Assembly: GCF_900582625.1 (NCBI RefSeq)
Contig: NZ_UTIQ01000001.1
Coordinates: forward strand, 1-64,000
From: Pseudomonas viridiflava
GTDB lineage: Bacteria; Pseudomonadota; Gammaproteobacteria; Pseudomonadales; Pseudomonadaceae
Length of the DNA stretch: 64,000 bases
Direction of reading: 5' to 3'
Positions 51,998-59,811 of the stretch are shown here, in pieces. The notes beneath the pieces were generated by a model, which was not told where the DNA came from, did no database searches, and worked only from the letters and a program-made list of their open reading frames with translations. How positions within the stretch are numbered: position 1 is the stretch's first letter; every line of letters starts with the position of its first letter. A program made the position numbers and the translations under genes.

Positions 51998-52096
51998 GGA
52001 AAATCGTCCGTAAATGGGTACAGACGGCTAGCGTGCGCGCTGCTACTGTGTGCGTAAATTCGGTAAAATGCCACCCAGCCTGGGAAAAATGCACCA

Positions 52097-52966
52097 ATGT
52101 TCGACTGGGAAAACTTCCGCCATTTTCTCGCTGTCGCCCATGCCGGAACGCTCTCTGGCGCCGCGCGAGCGCTGAAGGTGGACCATGCCACCGTCAGTCG
52201 GCGTGTGGCAGCGCTGGAAACCACGCTGCAGGTTTCGCTGATCGAGCGTTTGCCACGCGCTTGCCGGCTTACGCTCATGGGTGAGCAGTTCTATGAACAG
52301 GCCAAGGCCATGGAAGCGGCTGCCTTCGCTGTGGAGCGGCTGGCGCGAGCCAACGAGGGGCCGCTTGCTGGCCGCGTGGTGCTCAGCGCCCCGCCGGTGC
52401 TGGTGACGCATCTGCTGGCCAGCCGCCTGGCCGATTTCCGCGCGCAGTACGCGAGCATTCAGCTGGCGATTTCAGCCCAGGCGCAGCAAGTTTCGCTCAG
52501 CCGCCGCGAGGCCGACGTAGCACTAAGGCTGGTCCGCCCGGAGGAGTCCACCAGCGTGGTACGCAAGATCGGCCACATGCCTTTTGCGCTTTACGCAAAC
52601 CGCCACTACGTAACAGCCCATGGCGCCGATCATTGGACCTTTATCACCTACGACGCTCAGTTCGCCGACATGCCCCAGCAGCAGTGGTTACTTGAAATCG
52701 CCGACGGGCGTGCGGTCGCCTGCGAGCTCAGCGACATCAGCAGCCACCTGGCCGCCGCGCGAAGCGGTGCTGGCGTGGCTGGACTGCCGTGTTTTATCGG
52801 TGACAACGACTCGGACCTACTGCGCCTCGAACAACCGGGCCCAGCGTTTTCGCGCGAGCTGTGGCTGGTGGTGCACCGCGATCTGCAACGCAATGCGCCG
52901 GTGCGTGCTGTTTTGGATTTTGTCGCCCAAACAGTGGCGCAAACCCCTGGGCTGAGTGTTGGTTAG
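52097..52966 (+). CDS. LysR-family transcriptional regulator
   Basis: A 289-residue LysR protein with helix-turn-helix FLAVAHAGTLSGAARAL and DHATVSRRVAALE. Divergent from the MFS efflux gene, so it likely controls drug efflux. The co-inducer domain is normal in length. The ATG lacks a strong ribosome site. Confidence 0.9.
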   Translation: MFDWENFRHFLAVAHAGTLSGAARALKVDHATVSRRVAALETTLQVSLIERLPRACRLTLMGEQFYEQAKAMEAAAFAVERLARANEGPLAGRVVLSAPPVLVTHLLASRLADFRAQYASIQLAISAQAQQVSLSRREADVALRLVRPEESTSVVRKIGHMPFALYANRHYVTAHGADHWTFITYDAQFADMPQQQWLLEIADGRAVACELSDISSHLAAARSGAGVAGLPCFIGDNDSDLLRLEQPGPAFSRELWLVVHRDLQRNAPVRAVLDFVAQTVAQTPGLSVG

Positions 52967-53098
52967 GGCGGCTAGTCTTTGCGCTTAGATGGTCAGTAAT
53001 TGATGCGATAGTTCTCGCAGCCAATTAGCCGCCGAATCCAAACCGGGCGAGCGCTATAACGCAACGAACCCCACGCCCAAACGATTACCCTCACCGTA

Positions 53099-53126
53099 TT
53101 GACATATCTAATAATCTCGATATCCT
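53099..53126 (+). promoter_or_regulatory. arsR-type promoter with operator
   Basis: TTGACA (53099-53104), 16 bases, TATCCT (53121-53126). The operator ATATCTA-N6-TCGATAT (53104-53123) fills the spacer and both promoter edges, and matches the perfect operator at 53454-53473 in architecture with one mismatch. The predicted start of transcription is only a few bases before the ATG at 53136, and no ribosome site exists, so the message may be nearly leaderless. Confidence 0.7.
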
Positions 53127-53135
53127 CCTCTCCCC

Positions 53136-53438
53136 ATGGAACTCGTCGAAATCTTCAAAGCCCTCTCCAACCCCATACGCCTTCAAATTTTGAAAGGCCT
53201 AAAGGACCCGGAGAAACATTTCCCTCCGCAAGATGAGGGCGACGTTCACACGGTTGGCGTTTGCGTCAGCAGCATTCAGGAAGGCATCGGCCTTTCGCAG
53301 TCAACGGTGTCGGCTTATTTGGCGACGTTGCAACGAGTCGGTCTGGTCGACGCCACACGCATCGGTCAGTGGACGTACTACAAGCGCAATGAAGCAAACA
53401 TCAGTGCTCTGGCCGAGACCATAGGCACAGGTCTCTAA
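53136..53438 (+). CDS. ArsR-family transcriptional regulator
   Basis: A 100-residue winged-helix repressor. MELVEIFKALSNPIRLQILK begins the domain, and GIGLSQSTVSAYLATLQRVG is the recognition helix. Only one cysteine (Cys43 in VGVCVSS) is present, so no classical metal site is evident; it may sense oxidants or electrophiles. It precedes the oxidoreductase and monooxygenase genes, with which it shares matching operators. Confidence 0.9.
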   Translation: MELVEIFKALSNPIRLQILKGLKDPEKHFPPQDEGDVHTVGVCVSSIQEGIGLSQSTVSAYLATLQRVGLVDATRIGQWTYYKRNEANISALAETIGTGL

Positions 53439-53453
53439 TTTTTTTGCTCACGT

Positions 53454-53487
53454 ATATCGAGATTCCTCGATATCCCTTTATCTAGAT
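53454..53487 (+). promoter_or_regulatory. Operator of the quinone oxidoreductase gene
   Basis: ATATCGA-GATTCC-TCGATAT (53454-53473) is a perfect 7-6-7 inverted repeat between the regulator gene and the oxidoreductase gene, followed by the palindrome ATCTAGAT (53480-53487). The same 7-6-7 pattern lies in the arsR promoter, which supports binding by this ArsR protein. Confidence 0.8.
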
Positions 53488-53500
53488 ACGAGGATGCACC

Positions 53501-54475
53501 ATGAAAGCAATGTTGCTCAACGCCTTCGGCGGCCCGCAATCGTTCCAATTAAGCGAAGTGCCCAAACCCGTACCCGGCGCCGGACAGGTGCTGGTGCGGG
53601 TGCATGCCACCTCCATCAACCCCTTGGACTACCAGGTTCGCCGTGGCGATTACGCCGACCTGGTGCCCCTGCCCGCCATAACCGGCCATGACGTATCAGG
53701 CGTTGTCGAAGCCGTAGGCCCAGGCGTGACGAGCTTCGCGCCGGGCGATGAGGTTTGGTACACGCCGCAAATTTTTGACGGTCCCGGCAGTTACGCCGAA
53801 TACCACGTGGCGGCCGAAGCCATCATCGGCAAGAAGCCAGCATCGTTAAGCCATCTGGAAGCCGCGAGCCTCACCCTGGTGGGTGGCACGGCGTGGGAAG
53901 CCTTAGTGGTGCGCGCAGCGCTGAGAGTGGGCGAAAGCGTGCTTATCCACGGCGGCGCGGGCGGTGTCGGCCACGTGGCCATTCAACTGGCAAAAGCCAT
54001 TGGCGCGAAGGTGTACACCACCGCACGTGAGGAAAACGCCGAGTTCGTGCGCAGCATGGGCGCCGATGTGGTTATCGATTACGAGAAAGAAGATTACGTA
54101 GCCGCCATCAACCGCGAAGCGGCGGGCCACGGCGTCGACGTCGTGTTCGACACCATCGGCGGCGACACGCTCACGCGCAGCCCGGACGTGCTCGCACAGC
54201 TGGGCCGCGTGGTGTCGATTGTCGACATCGCCAAGCCGCAAAACGTGATTCAAGCCTGGGGCAAAAACGCGAGCTACCACTTCGTGTTCACCCGACAAAA
54301 TCGCGGCAAGCTCGACGAATTGAGCGCGTTGGTTGAACGCGGTCAGCTGCGACCTCACGTGGGCGCCGTGTATTCGCTGGCCGACCTCGGTGCCGCCCAT
54401 GCCCGGCTGGAAGGTCCGAACAACGGTCTTCGAGGAAAAATCGTGATTGCCGTCGAGCCATCGCTCATTGCCTAA
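53501..54475 (+). CDS. Zinc-independent quinone oxidoreductase (MDR superfamily)
   Basis: A 324-residue medium-chain reductase. [34 protein letters not shown] and [19 protein letters not shown] are present and zinc ligands are absent. ACGAGG precedes the ATG. Expected NADPH-dependent quinone or enone reductase, repressed by the upstream ArsR protein and followed 28 bases later by an ABM-type gene. Paralogue at 42846. Confidence 0.92.
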   Translation: MKAMLLNAFGGPQSFQLSEVPKPVPGAGQVLVRVHATSINPLDYQVRRGDYADLVPLPAITGHDVSGVVEAVGPGVTSFAPGDEVWYTPQIFDGPGSYAEYHVAAEAIIGKKPASLSHLEAASLTLVGGTAWEALVVRAALRVGESVLIHGGAGGVGHVAIQLAKAIGAKVYTTAREENAEFVRSMGADVVIDYEKEDYVAAINREAAGHGVDVVFDTIGGDTLTRSPDVLAQLGRVVSIVDIAKPQNVIQAWGKNASYHFVFTRQNRGKLDELSALVERGQLRPHVGAVYSLADLGAAHARLEGPNNGLRGKIVIAVEPSLIA

Positions 54476-54503
54476 GCCCGCTTGCGGCTATTGGAGGTAC
54501 CCC

Positions 54504-54821
54504 ATGATTTACGAGATCGCTCTGCTGCCGGTCCACCCAGACCGCATCGACAGTTTCCGACGTGCATTTGCCAGCGTCGCCCCGCTACTCACACGCGCCA
54601 AGGGCTACGGCGGCCACCTGCTGGCCCAAGGCATTGAACAGCCGGCGGTGTTCAACCTGATCGTGCAATGGGCGTCACTCGAAGACCACACGCCAGGCTT
54701 CGAAGCGAGTGAAGACCATCGGTTGTTTATGCAGGGGTTGGAGGATTATTTCTCTGACGAACCCAGCGTCTACCACATCGAGGGCGCGGCGTTTGCTGCG
54801 GGTGGCGGATTGTTCACGTGA
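54504..54821 (+). CDS. ABM-domain (antibiotic biosynthesis monooxygenase-like) protein
   Basis: A 105-residue dimeric alpha+beta barrel protein: YEIALLPVHPDRIDSFRRAF at the start, LIVQWASLEDHTPGF and FMQGLEDYFSDEP later. GGAGG lies seven bases before the ATG at 54504. In such operons these small proteins oxidise quinols or scavenge reactive quinones, fitting the adjacent quinone oxidoreductase. Substrate unknown. Confidence 0.88.
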   Translation: MIYEIALLPVHPDRIDSFRRAFASVAPLLTRAKGYGGHLLAQGIEQPAVFNLIVQWASLEDHTPGFEASEDHRLFMQGLEDYFSDEPSVYHIEGAAFAAGGGLFT

Positions 54822-54824
54822 ATT

Positions 54825-54885
54825 AAACGGGCCAGATTTTTTAATCATCCTGAGTCAGGGTCGTTTACAAATCTGGCCCCGTTTA
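54825..54885. repeat. Palindromic element with long terminal inverted repeats
   Basis: AAACGGGCCAGATTT (54825-54839) and AAATCTGGCCCCGTTT (54869-54884) form a 14-15-bp near-perfect inverted repeat around a 29-base centre. It resembles small non-autonomous (MITE-like) elements scattered in bacteria. It lies between two convergent genes and would also work as a two-way terminator. Confidence 0.7.
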
Positions 54886-54926
54886 CGCCTACCGGCAAAG
54901 CGGAGCACCGCCAACCGGCAAAATGA

Positions 54927-55937
54927 TCACGCCACCCTTCCCGGTACGTTCACTCCCGTGCCTTCTGGCAAATACGGTCGTATCGCCTCCAGTTCTTCAT
55001 CGTTAAGCCGAATGCGCGTGGCGTCGAGCAAGCCGTCCACCTGTTGGGGGCGACGTGCGCCCACAATCGCGCCAGTCACCACCGGCGTTCGCAGCACCCA
55101 AGCAATGGCAACTGCCGCCGCGCTTACGTTGTGCCGTGCGCCGATGTCGGCCATCACCTGCACCAGCGCCAGGTTTTGGCTCAGGCGCGGTTCCTGGAAA
55201 TCCGCGCTGCGCGCTTTGCGCCAGTCATCGTCGGGAAGCTGGGCGATGCGCGCGCGGTTCATGCTGCCGCTGAGCAGGCCCGATTGCAGCGTGGAGTAGG
55301 CGATAACGCCGAGCTGCGACGCAGCGCAGTAAGGCAACACCTCGGCCTCGATGTCGCGCATCAGTGCCGAGTACGGCGGTTGCAACGAGGCGATGTCGGT
55401 GACGGCTTGGGCGCGCTTGAGCTGCGTGACGTCGAAATTCGAAACGCCAATGGCCCTGATTTTTCCCGCTGCCTTGGCCTCGGCCAGGGTGGCCAACGCC
55501 TCCTCAATGCCCTCGCTACTGGCTGTGGCCGGGAACGCTGGCCAGTGAATTTGGTACAGGTCGATGGCGTCTACCTGCAACCGGCGCAGGCTGTCTTCGA
55601 TTTCCTTGCGCAGTGAGTGTGGGGCCAGTGAGTGAGAGATAGCGCCCGTAGTAGCGCTCCACACTAGGCTGCCCTTGGTGAACACCAGGGGTCGACGCGA
55701 CGCTGGCACCTGGCGCAGCAATTTACCGGTTAGCACTTCGGCATGCCCAAGCCCATAAACCGCCGCCGTATCAATCCAGTTCACACCCCGCTCAACGGCG
55801 TATTCCAACGCTGCCAGGCTGTCACCATCGTCCTGCGCGCCCCAGCTGAATTCCCAACCTTGGCCGGCAATGGCCCACGTGCCCATGCCAATCGGCGAAA
55901 TAAATAAGTCGGATGTGCCCAAACGGTGCTTCTGCAT
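54927..55937 (-). CDS. Aldo/keto reductase
   Basis: A 336-residue NADPH-dependent oxidoreductase of the AKR11/AKR12-like group. Landmarks: GMGTWAIAG, the catalytic Asp-Tyr region WIDTAAVYGLGHAE, the Lys in VFTKGS, the His in LYQIHWP, and IGVSNFDVTQL. GAGG precedes the ATG. Divergent from a LysR gene 91 bases away. Confidence 0.92.
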   Translation of the reverse strand: MQKHRLGTSDLFISPIGMGTWAIAGQGWEFSWGAQDDGDSLAALEYAVERGVNWIDTAAVYGLGHAEVLTGKLLRQVPASRRPLVFTKGSLVWSATTGAISHSLAPHSLRKEIEDSLRRLQVDAIDLYQIHWPAFPATASSEGIEEALATLAEAKAAGKIRAIGVSNFDVTQLKRAQAVTDIASLQPPYSALMRDIEAEVLPYCAASQLGVIAYSTLQSGLLSGSMNRARIAQLPDDDWRKARSADFQEPRLSQNLALVQVMADIGARHNVSAAAVAIAWVLRTPVVTGAIVGARRPQQVDGLLDATRIRLNDEELEAIRPYLPEGTGVNVPGRVA

Positions 55938-56028
55938 ATAAACCTCAGGTCAGTTGAGGGCGCAGTATCGGAGCGAACGCTACCACCGATAAGATGGGCA
56001 ATCTTGCTTGAGCTACTGAATAAAATTC

Positions 56029-56925
56029 ATGAAAACGCACCCCGACCTGTCCGACCTCGACGCCTTTGCCGCCGTCGCTCGCCATGCCAGTTTTCGCAAA
56101 GCTGCTGACGAACGCGGCATCTCGCCCTCGGCCTTAAGCCATGCCATGCGGACCCTCGAAGAGCGCCTGGGCGTGCGCCTGCTGAACCGGACCACACGCA
56201 GCGTGACGCCTACCGAAGCGGGCCATCAATTACTGGCCACCCTGGTGCCAGCCCTGGCGCAAGTGACCGGTGCCTTGCACGAATTGACCTCGCAACAACC
56301 CGTGCCCGCCGGCACGTTGCGCCTTAACGTGTCGCGGCCCGCTGCGCGCTTGGTGATTGGCCCTTTGTTAGCGCCCTTCTCGGCGGCGTACCCGCGTATC
56401 ACCGTGGAGCTGCAAACCGACGACAGCTTGACCGACATCGTCGCCAGCGGTTTCGACGCGGGCGTACGCTTCGGTGAAAGCCTGGCCGCCGACATGATTG
56501 CCATGGCCATTGGCGCACCTCAGACATTTGTCACCGTAGCGACGCCGGGCTATCTCAAGCAAAACGGTGTGCCGAAAACGCCCCATGACCTGCTGCTACA
56601 CGCCTGCATCGGCCGGCGCTTTCCGAGCGGAAAACTCTACAAATGGGAATACCTCGACGGTCGCCAGCCCCTGCGCCTGGCCGTGACCGGCCCACTCGTA
56701 TTGGAAGACGACAGCCTCATGATTCAGGCCGCCAAAGACGGCGCCGGCATCGCTTACGTCTATGAGGAAATGGCCCGGGAACACCTCGCCAACGGGCAAC
56801 TGACAGAACTGCTCTCGGACTGCAAAGCACTACCCAGCCGATTTTTCATTTACTACCCCAGCCGCCGACATGTGCCACCGGCACTTAGGGCATTCATCGA
56901 CTTTGCACGGGAATGGCGGCGTTGA
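56029..56925 (+). CDS. LysR-family transcriptional regulator
   Basis: A 298-residue LysR protein with helix-turn-helix AVARHASFRKAADERGISPS and ALSHAMRTLEERLG. The arrangement divergent from an aldo/keto reductase gene suggests control of that gene. Substrate-binding domain complete. Confidence 0.91.
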   Translation: MKTHPDLSDLDAFAAVARHASFRKAADERGISPSALSHAMRTLEERLGVRLLNRTTRSVTPTEAGHQLLATLVPALAQVTGALHELTSQQPVPAGTLRLNVSRPAARLVIGPLLAPFSAAYPRITVELQTDDSLTDIVASGFDAGVRFGESLAADMIAMAIGAPQTFVTVATPGYLKQNGVPKTPHDLLLHACIGRRFPSGKLYKWEYLDGRQPLRLAVTGPLVLEDDSLMIQAAKDGAGIAYVYEEMAREHLANGQLTELLSDCKALPSRFFIYYPSRRHVPPALRAFIDFAREWRR

Positions 56926-57070
56926 TGGCGCCCTTTTCGTTGTAGCGCGCATCGAACGGCTAGAAAGGATTAGTCAGGCTTGATTGGGTATTAGCGGATG
57001 CAAGTCGAATAGCGCAGCTTTCAGGGCTCAAGGAAGGCCAAGCTGTGGAGGCGTTCCATCATGGTGGTGG

Positions 57071-57451
57071 TTAACATTTTTCAAGGACGTTGCCGTCAGT
57101 GCGGCTGCGATCGATAGCGCCATCTGGGCCGATGTAGATATTGATTTCGGGCCACTTGGGTTTGACCCTGGTGCAGTGCGACTTTCCACCATTGACCCAG
57201 TAAAACTCAAAGAAGAAATTTTCGTCCGGGAAGATGTGGCCAACGTCCCCTGTAGTTTCACCCGGGTAAATCTCGCCTTTGTAGATGGAGTGCTGAACAT
57301 TCGAAATGTAACCGAGACGCCCCTGCCCTTTGTCCGAGAAATGGAAACTGACTCGGGGCAGGGCGAAATACCAAAAGACAAGTGGTGCGAGTAATACCGC
57401 CAGCACCCAGCGCCAGAAGTGCCGCTTCGGTTTAGTTGCAGATGTGGTCAT
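57071..57451 (-). CDS. Putative immunity protein, second copy
   Basis: A 126-residue protein with an N-terminal membrane anchor (HFWRWVLAVLLAPLVFWYFA, residues 11-30) and a beta-rich extracytoplasmic part (VSFHFSDKGQGRLGYISN, IYKGEIYPGETTG, INIYIGPDGAIDRSRTD). It is about 65-70% identical by eye to the gene at 57638, including a 50-base identical DNA run (57096-57145 and 57675-57724). Tandem, diverged duplicates behind a toxin-like gene are typical of immunity genes. The toxin it neutralises is inferred to be the PAAR protein at 58011. Confidence 0.75.
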   Translation of the reverse strand: MTTSATKPKRHFWRWVLAVLLAPLVFWYFALPRVSFHFSDKGQGRLGYISNVQHSIYKGEIYPGETTGDVGHIFPDENFFFEFYWVNGGKSHCTRVKPKWPEINIYIGPDGAIDRSRTDGNVLEKC

Positions 57452-57637
57452 GTTTGTAATTCCCAGCCTTGAACGTGGCAGCTAAAGGCTGCAGATTTCG
57501 GGGTTTATGAAGAAGTAAGACGAGGTTTCGATCCAACGGCTTGATCTGCCAAGCCGTTGGCTTAACTAGACATCAGCGGATTTCGAATAACTCGGAGCTT
57601 CACACGTCCCAAAAAGGCAGAGCGTGGAGTTGTTCCG

Positions 57638-58030
57638 TCAGGGTAGTGGCCCGCATTCTTCAATAACCTTGGCATCAGTGCGGCTGCGATCGATAGCGCC
57701 ATCTGGGCCGATGTAGATATTGATCTTGGGCCACTTCGGTTTGGTCATGATGCAGTGCCACTTACCACCGTTGTTCCATTCGAACATCATAAAAAATCCG
57801 TCGTTCGGGAAGATGTGCCCGGGCCCGCCGGTGGCTTCACCGGGGTAGATCTCGCCTTTGTAGATAACGTCCTGAACATTCAAGATATAACCGAGACGCC
57901 CCTCTCCCTTGTCAGAGAAATGGAAGCTCACTTGGGGGGTGGCGAAATACAAAAAGACGAGAGGCGACAGTAATAGCGCTACAACCCAACGCCAGAAGTG
58001 CCGCCTCGGTTTATTCGCAGATGTGGGCAC
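57638..58030 (-). CDS. Putative immunity protein, first copy
   Basis: A 130-residue protein with a membrane anchor (HFWRWVVALLLSPLVFLYFA) and a probable periplasmic domain parallel to the second copy. GTG at 58030 is chosen because GGGGAG lies nine bases upstream and the start then aligns with the copy at 57451; an ATG at 58039 is possible. Its start overlaps the end of the PAAR toxin gene by 20 bases, indicating coupled translation of toxin and immunity. An anchored periplasmic inhibitor suggests a toxin acting in the periplasm. Confidence 0.78.
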   Translation of the reverse strand: MPTSANKPRRHFWRWVVALLLSPLVFLYFATPQVSFHFSDKGEGRLGYILNVQDVIYKGEIYPGEATGGPGHIFPNDGFFMMFEWNNGGKWHCIMTKPKWPKINIYIGPDGAIDRSRTDAKVIEECGPLP

Positions 58031-59093
58031 GTGCGGCATCTCCCCAGCTCGACTGTGGTATTGCCAGAACTTCGTCCATAAGTATTTTTGCCGTAATCCC
58101 ACCGTTTGGGTGTTGCTTGCACAGTTTGGCTCCAATGCTGATAGCGACTCGGTCGCCGACGTCGTCCCACGCTCGCAATCCTTCGATGTCTGCTGAGCGG
58201 TGTGGCCAGCTTCGTTCCTCCCAATCGTTAAATTTCCGAATGGAATCTGAAGCAATCTGCTCAAGCCCGGCGCCATCCAGAAGCACGCCCTCGGAAAGCC
58301 CACCAACACGCCCTACGTAGCCGTAGTGGATGTTCGACCAAATGTCGTAGAAGTAGTCGATTTGGCCTTGTTTATGCCGGACCCCGCCAAACTTTTTTCG
58401 AATCGTCGGCTTGTGATCCCACGGCCTGTTTTGCCCAACCCGCTCGGCCCAAAGCGCCATTGCAGCAACGGTATTACCAAGCTCCATGGCCTGAAAATCC
58501 GGAGTTGAACCACGTAAATACCAAGGAAGTTTTTCAAACTTTGCCCGTTCCGCTGCCGCGTCAAAGCCGGTGAGTTCTTTCATTTTCAGTACGGAGGGGT
58601 GTGTGATGTTGCGGTTCATTTCCTCGGCGATATAGCGGGCCACCGGCTCCATCATGTCGGGGTGTGTGCATATGGCTGGCGGCGGCGTTTCTTCTGACAG
58701 CGCAGGGTTGATGGCGAGGGGGACGCAGGCTTGCTCCGAAGTAGCTGCAAAGGGCGCAACGGCAGGGGCTAATAACTGAGCGCCGGCCGCAGCGGTTTGT
58801 GCTGCCGGACGCGCTTCATGGTGATAAGTGGCGGTATAGACAGAAGGGATCAGGCGGGCTTTGCAAGGGCAACTGCTGAAGCTGTCCAGGGTACCGGCCA
58901 TCAGCCTGCCATGACTGACCATATGGGAAATGCCACCCACGATCCGGTAGATTTTTCCGTCCTTGCCGCAAGACACCCGATCCCCTTCGCAGGAATGAAG
59001 GACGCCGAACATATTGATTCTGCTGTCACCGTCCAGCACTTTTCCGCCGCAGGTGGTGTTGTCACCCAGGCCAATGAAATGACCTTCACTCAT
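58011..59093 (-). CDS. PAAR-domain effector with toxin-44-type C-terminus
   Basis: A 360-residue type VI secretion-type effector. Residues 1-85 form a PAAR domain (GHFIGLGDNTTCGG, VSHGRLMAGTLDSFSSCPCKA) that would cap the VgrG spike. An Ala/Pro-rich linker follows to about residue 160. The C-terminal domain (165-350) has the polymorphic toxin type 44 pattern, with YFYDIWSNIHYGYVGRVGG, GVLLDGAGLEQIASD and DVGDRVAISIGAKL. The activity of this toxin class is not settled to my knowledge. GGAGG precedes the ATG at 59093. No other secretion-system gene is in the window, so it is an orphan effector with its immunity genes downstream. Confidence 0.85.
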   Translation of the reverse strand: MSEGHFIGLGDNTTCGGKVLDGDSRINMFGVLHSCEGDRVSCGKDGKIYRIVGGISHMVSHGRLMAGTLDSFSSCPCKARLIPSVYTATYHHEARPAAQTAAAGAQLLAPAVAPFAATSEQACVPLAINPALSEETPPPAICTHPDMMEPVARYIAEEMNRNITHPSVLKMKELTGFDAAAERAKFEKLPWYLRGSTPDFQAMELGNTVAAMALWAERVGQNRPWDHKPTIRKKFGGVRHKQGQIDYFYDIWSNIHYGYVGRVGGLSEGVLLDGAGLEQIASDSIRKFNDWEERSWPHRSADIEGLRAWDDVGDRVAISIGAKLCKQHPNGGITAKILMDEVLAIPQSSWGDAARAHICE

Positions 59094-59303
59094 AGATTTT
59101 CCTCCGTTAATCCCGGACAGCAGCCTGCGTCGGTGGTTGGCGGAAAAGAATCGGACCGTTCCCAGGGTCACACTTAAACGACTCGGGTTGATCTGCAATA
59201 CAAAGCGTCTTTGGCAAGCGAAAGTGCGGGAATCTTTATGAGAAGTTTCTCGAGCAAAAACCTAGAATGCCGCCCTCTAAACCACCTTCTCTGGAGCCGC
59301 GCC

Positions 59304-59708
59304 GTGCCGCGTTTTCTGCCTTTACTGCTGTTGCTGCCAGCGCTTGCCATGGCTGGCACCCCGCTGGAAAAAACCGAGCTTTATACAAAGCTGGCGAGCG
59401 ACTGCCACGATGTAGACCTCACTACCTGGCAGCATCCAACGCGGTTGGTGTTGGAGAAAAACGGCATCAAGCTGCACCGTTTGCAGCTGTGCAATGGCGG
59501 TCGCTATCCAATTTTCTTTGTCGATCTGCCGTACGACCCGCAAGGCCAGACGCTGGATTTCTTCATGCCGGTGTATGAGCAAATGCATAAAGCCAACGGC
59601 AAATGGCCCTATGCGTTTGTCGCCGGCAGCGACGGCCAAGTGGTGTACATCAGCTACCGCGACGACGGCACCATTGCGCGCGATTTCGAGTTTTTTGTAG
59701 AGCCGTAG
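59304..59708 (+). CDS. Exported hypothetical protein
   Basis: A 134-residue protein with a leucine-rich signal peptide (PRFLPLLLLLPALAMA). GTG at 59304 is chosen because GGAG lies eight bases upstream and the signal starts there. Two cysteines in the mature part may form a disulfide. No family recognised. Divergent from the PAAR gene. Confidence 0.75.
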   Translation: MPRFLPLLLLLPALAMAGTPLEKTELYTKLASDCHDVDLTTWQHPTRLVLEKNGIKLHRLQLCNGGRYPIFFVDLPYDPQGQTLDFFMPVYEQMHKANGKWPYAFVAGSDGQVVYISYRDDGTIARDFEFFVEP

Positions 59709-59747
59709 GCTTAAGCGTGGGGCTGAACCGCGGCCGAACAAAATCAG

Positions 59748-59762
59748 GGGCACAGTTATTGC
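59748..59762 (+). promoter_or_regulatory. Candidate sigma-54 promoter of the GGT-like gene
   Basis: GGGCAC, five bases, TTGC matches TGGCAC-N5-TTGC except for the first base, with exact GG-to-GC spacing. It lies 50 bases before the ATG at 59812. No TTCGG-N4-CCGAA activator site was found just upstream; only the half-site CCGAA at 59733. Confidence 0.6.
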
Positions 59763-59811
59763 TTTGCTAGCAATTAAAATATGTATAGCTAGCAGCGAGA
59801 CACCCTTCCCG

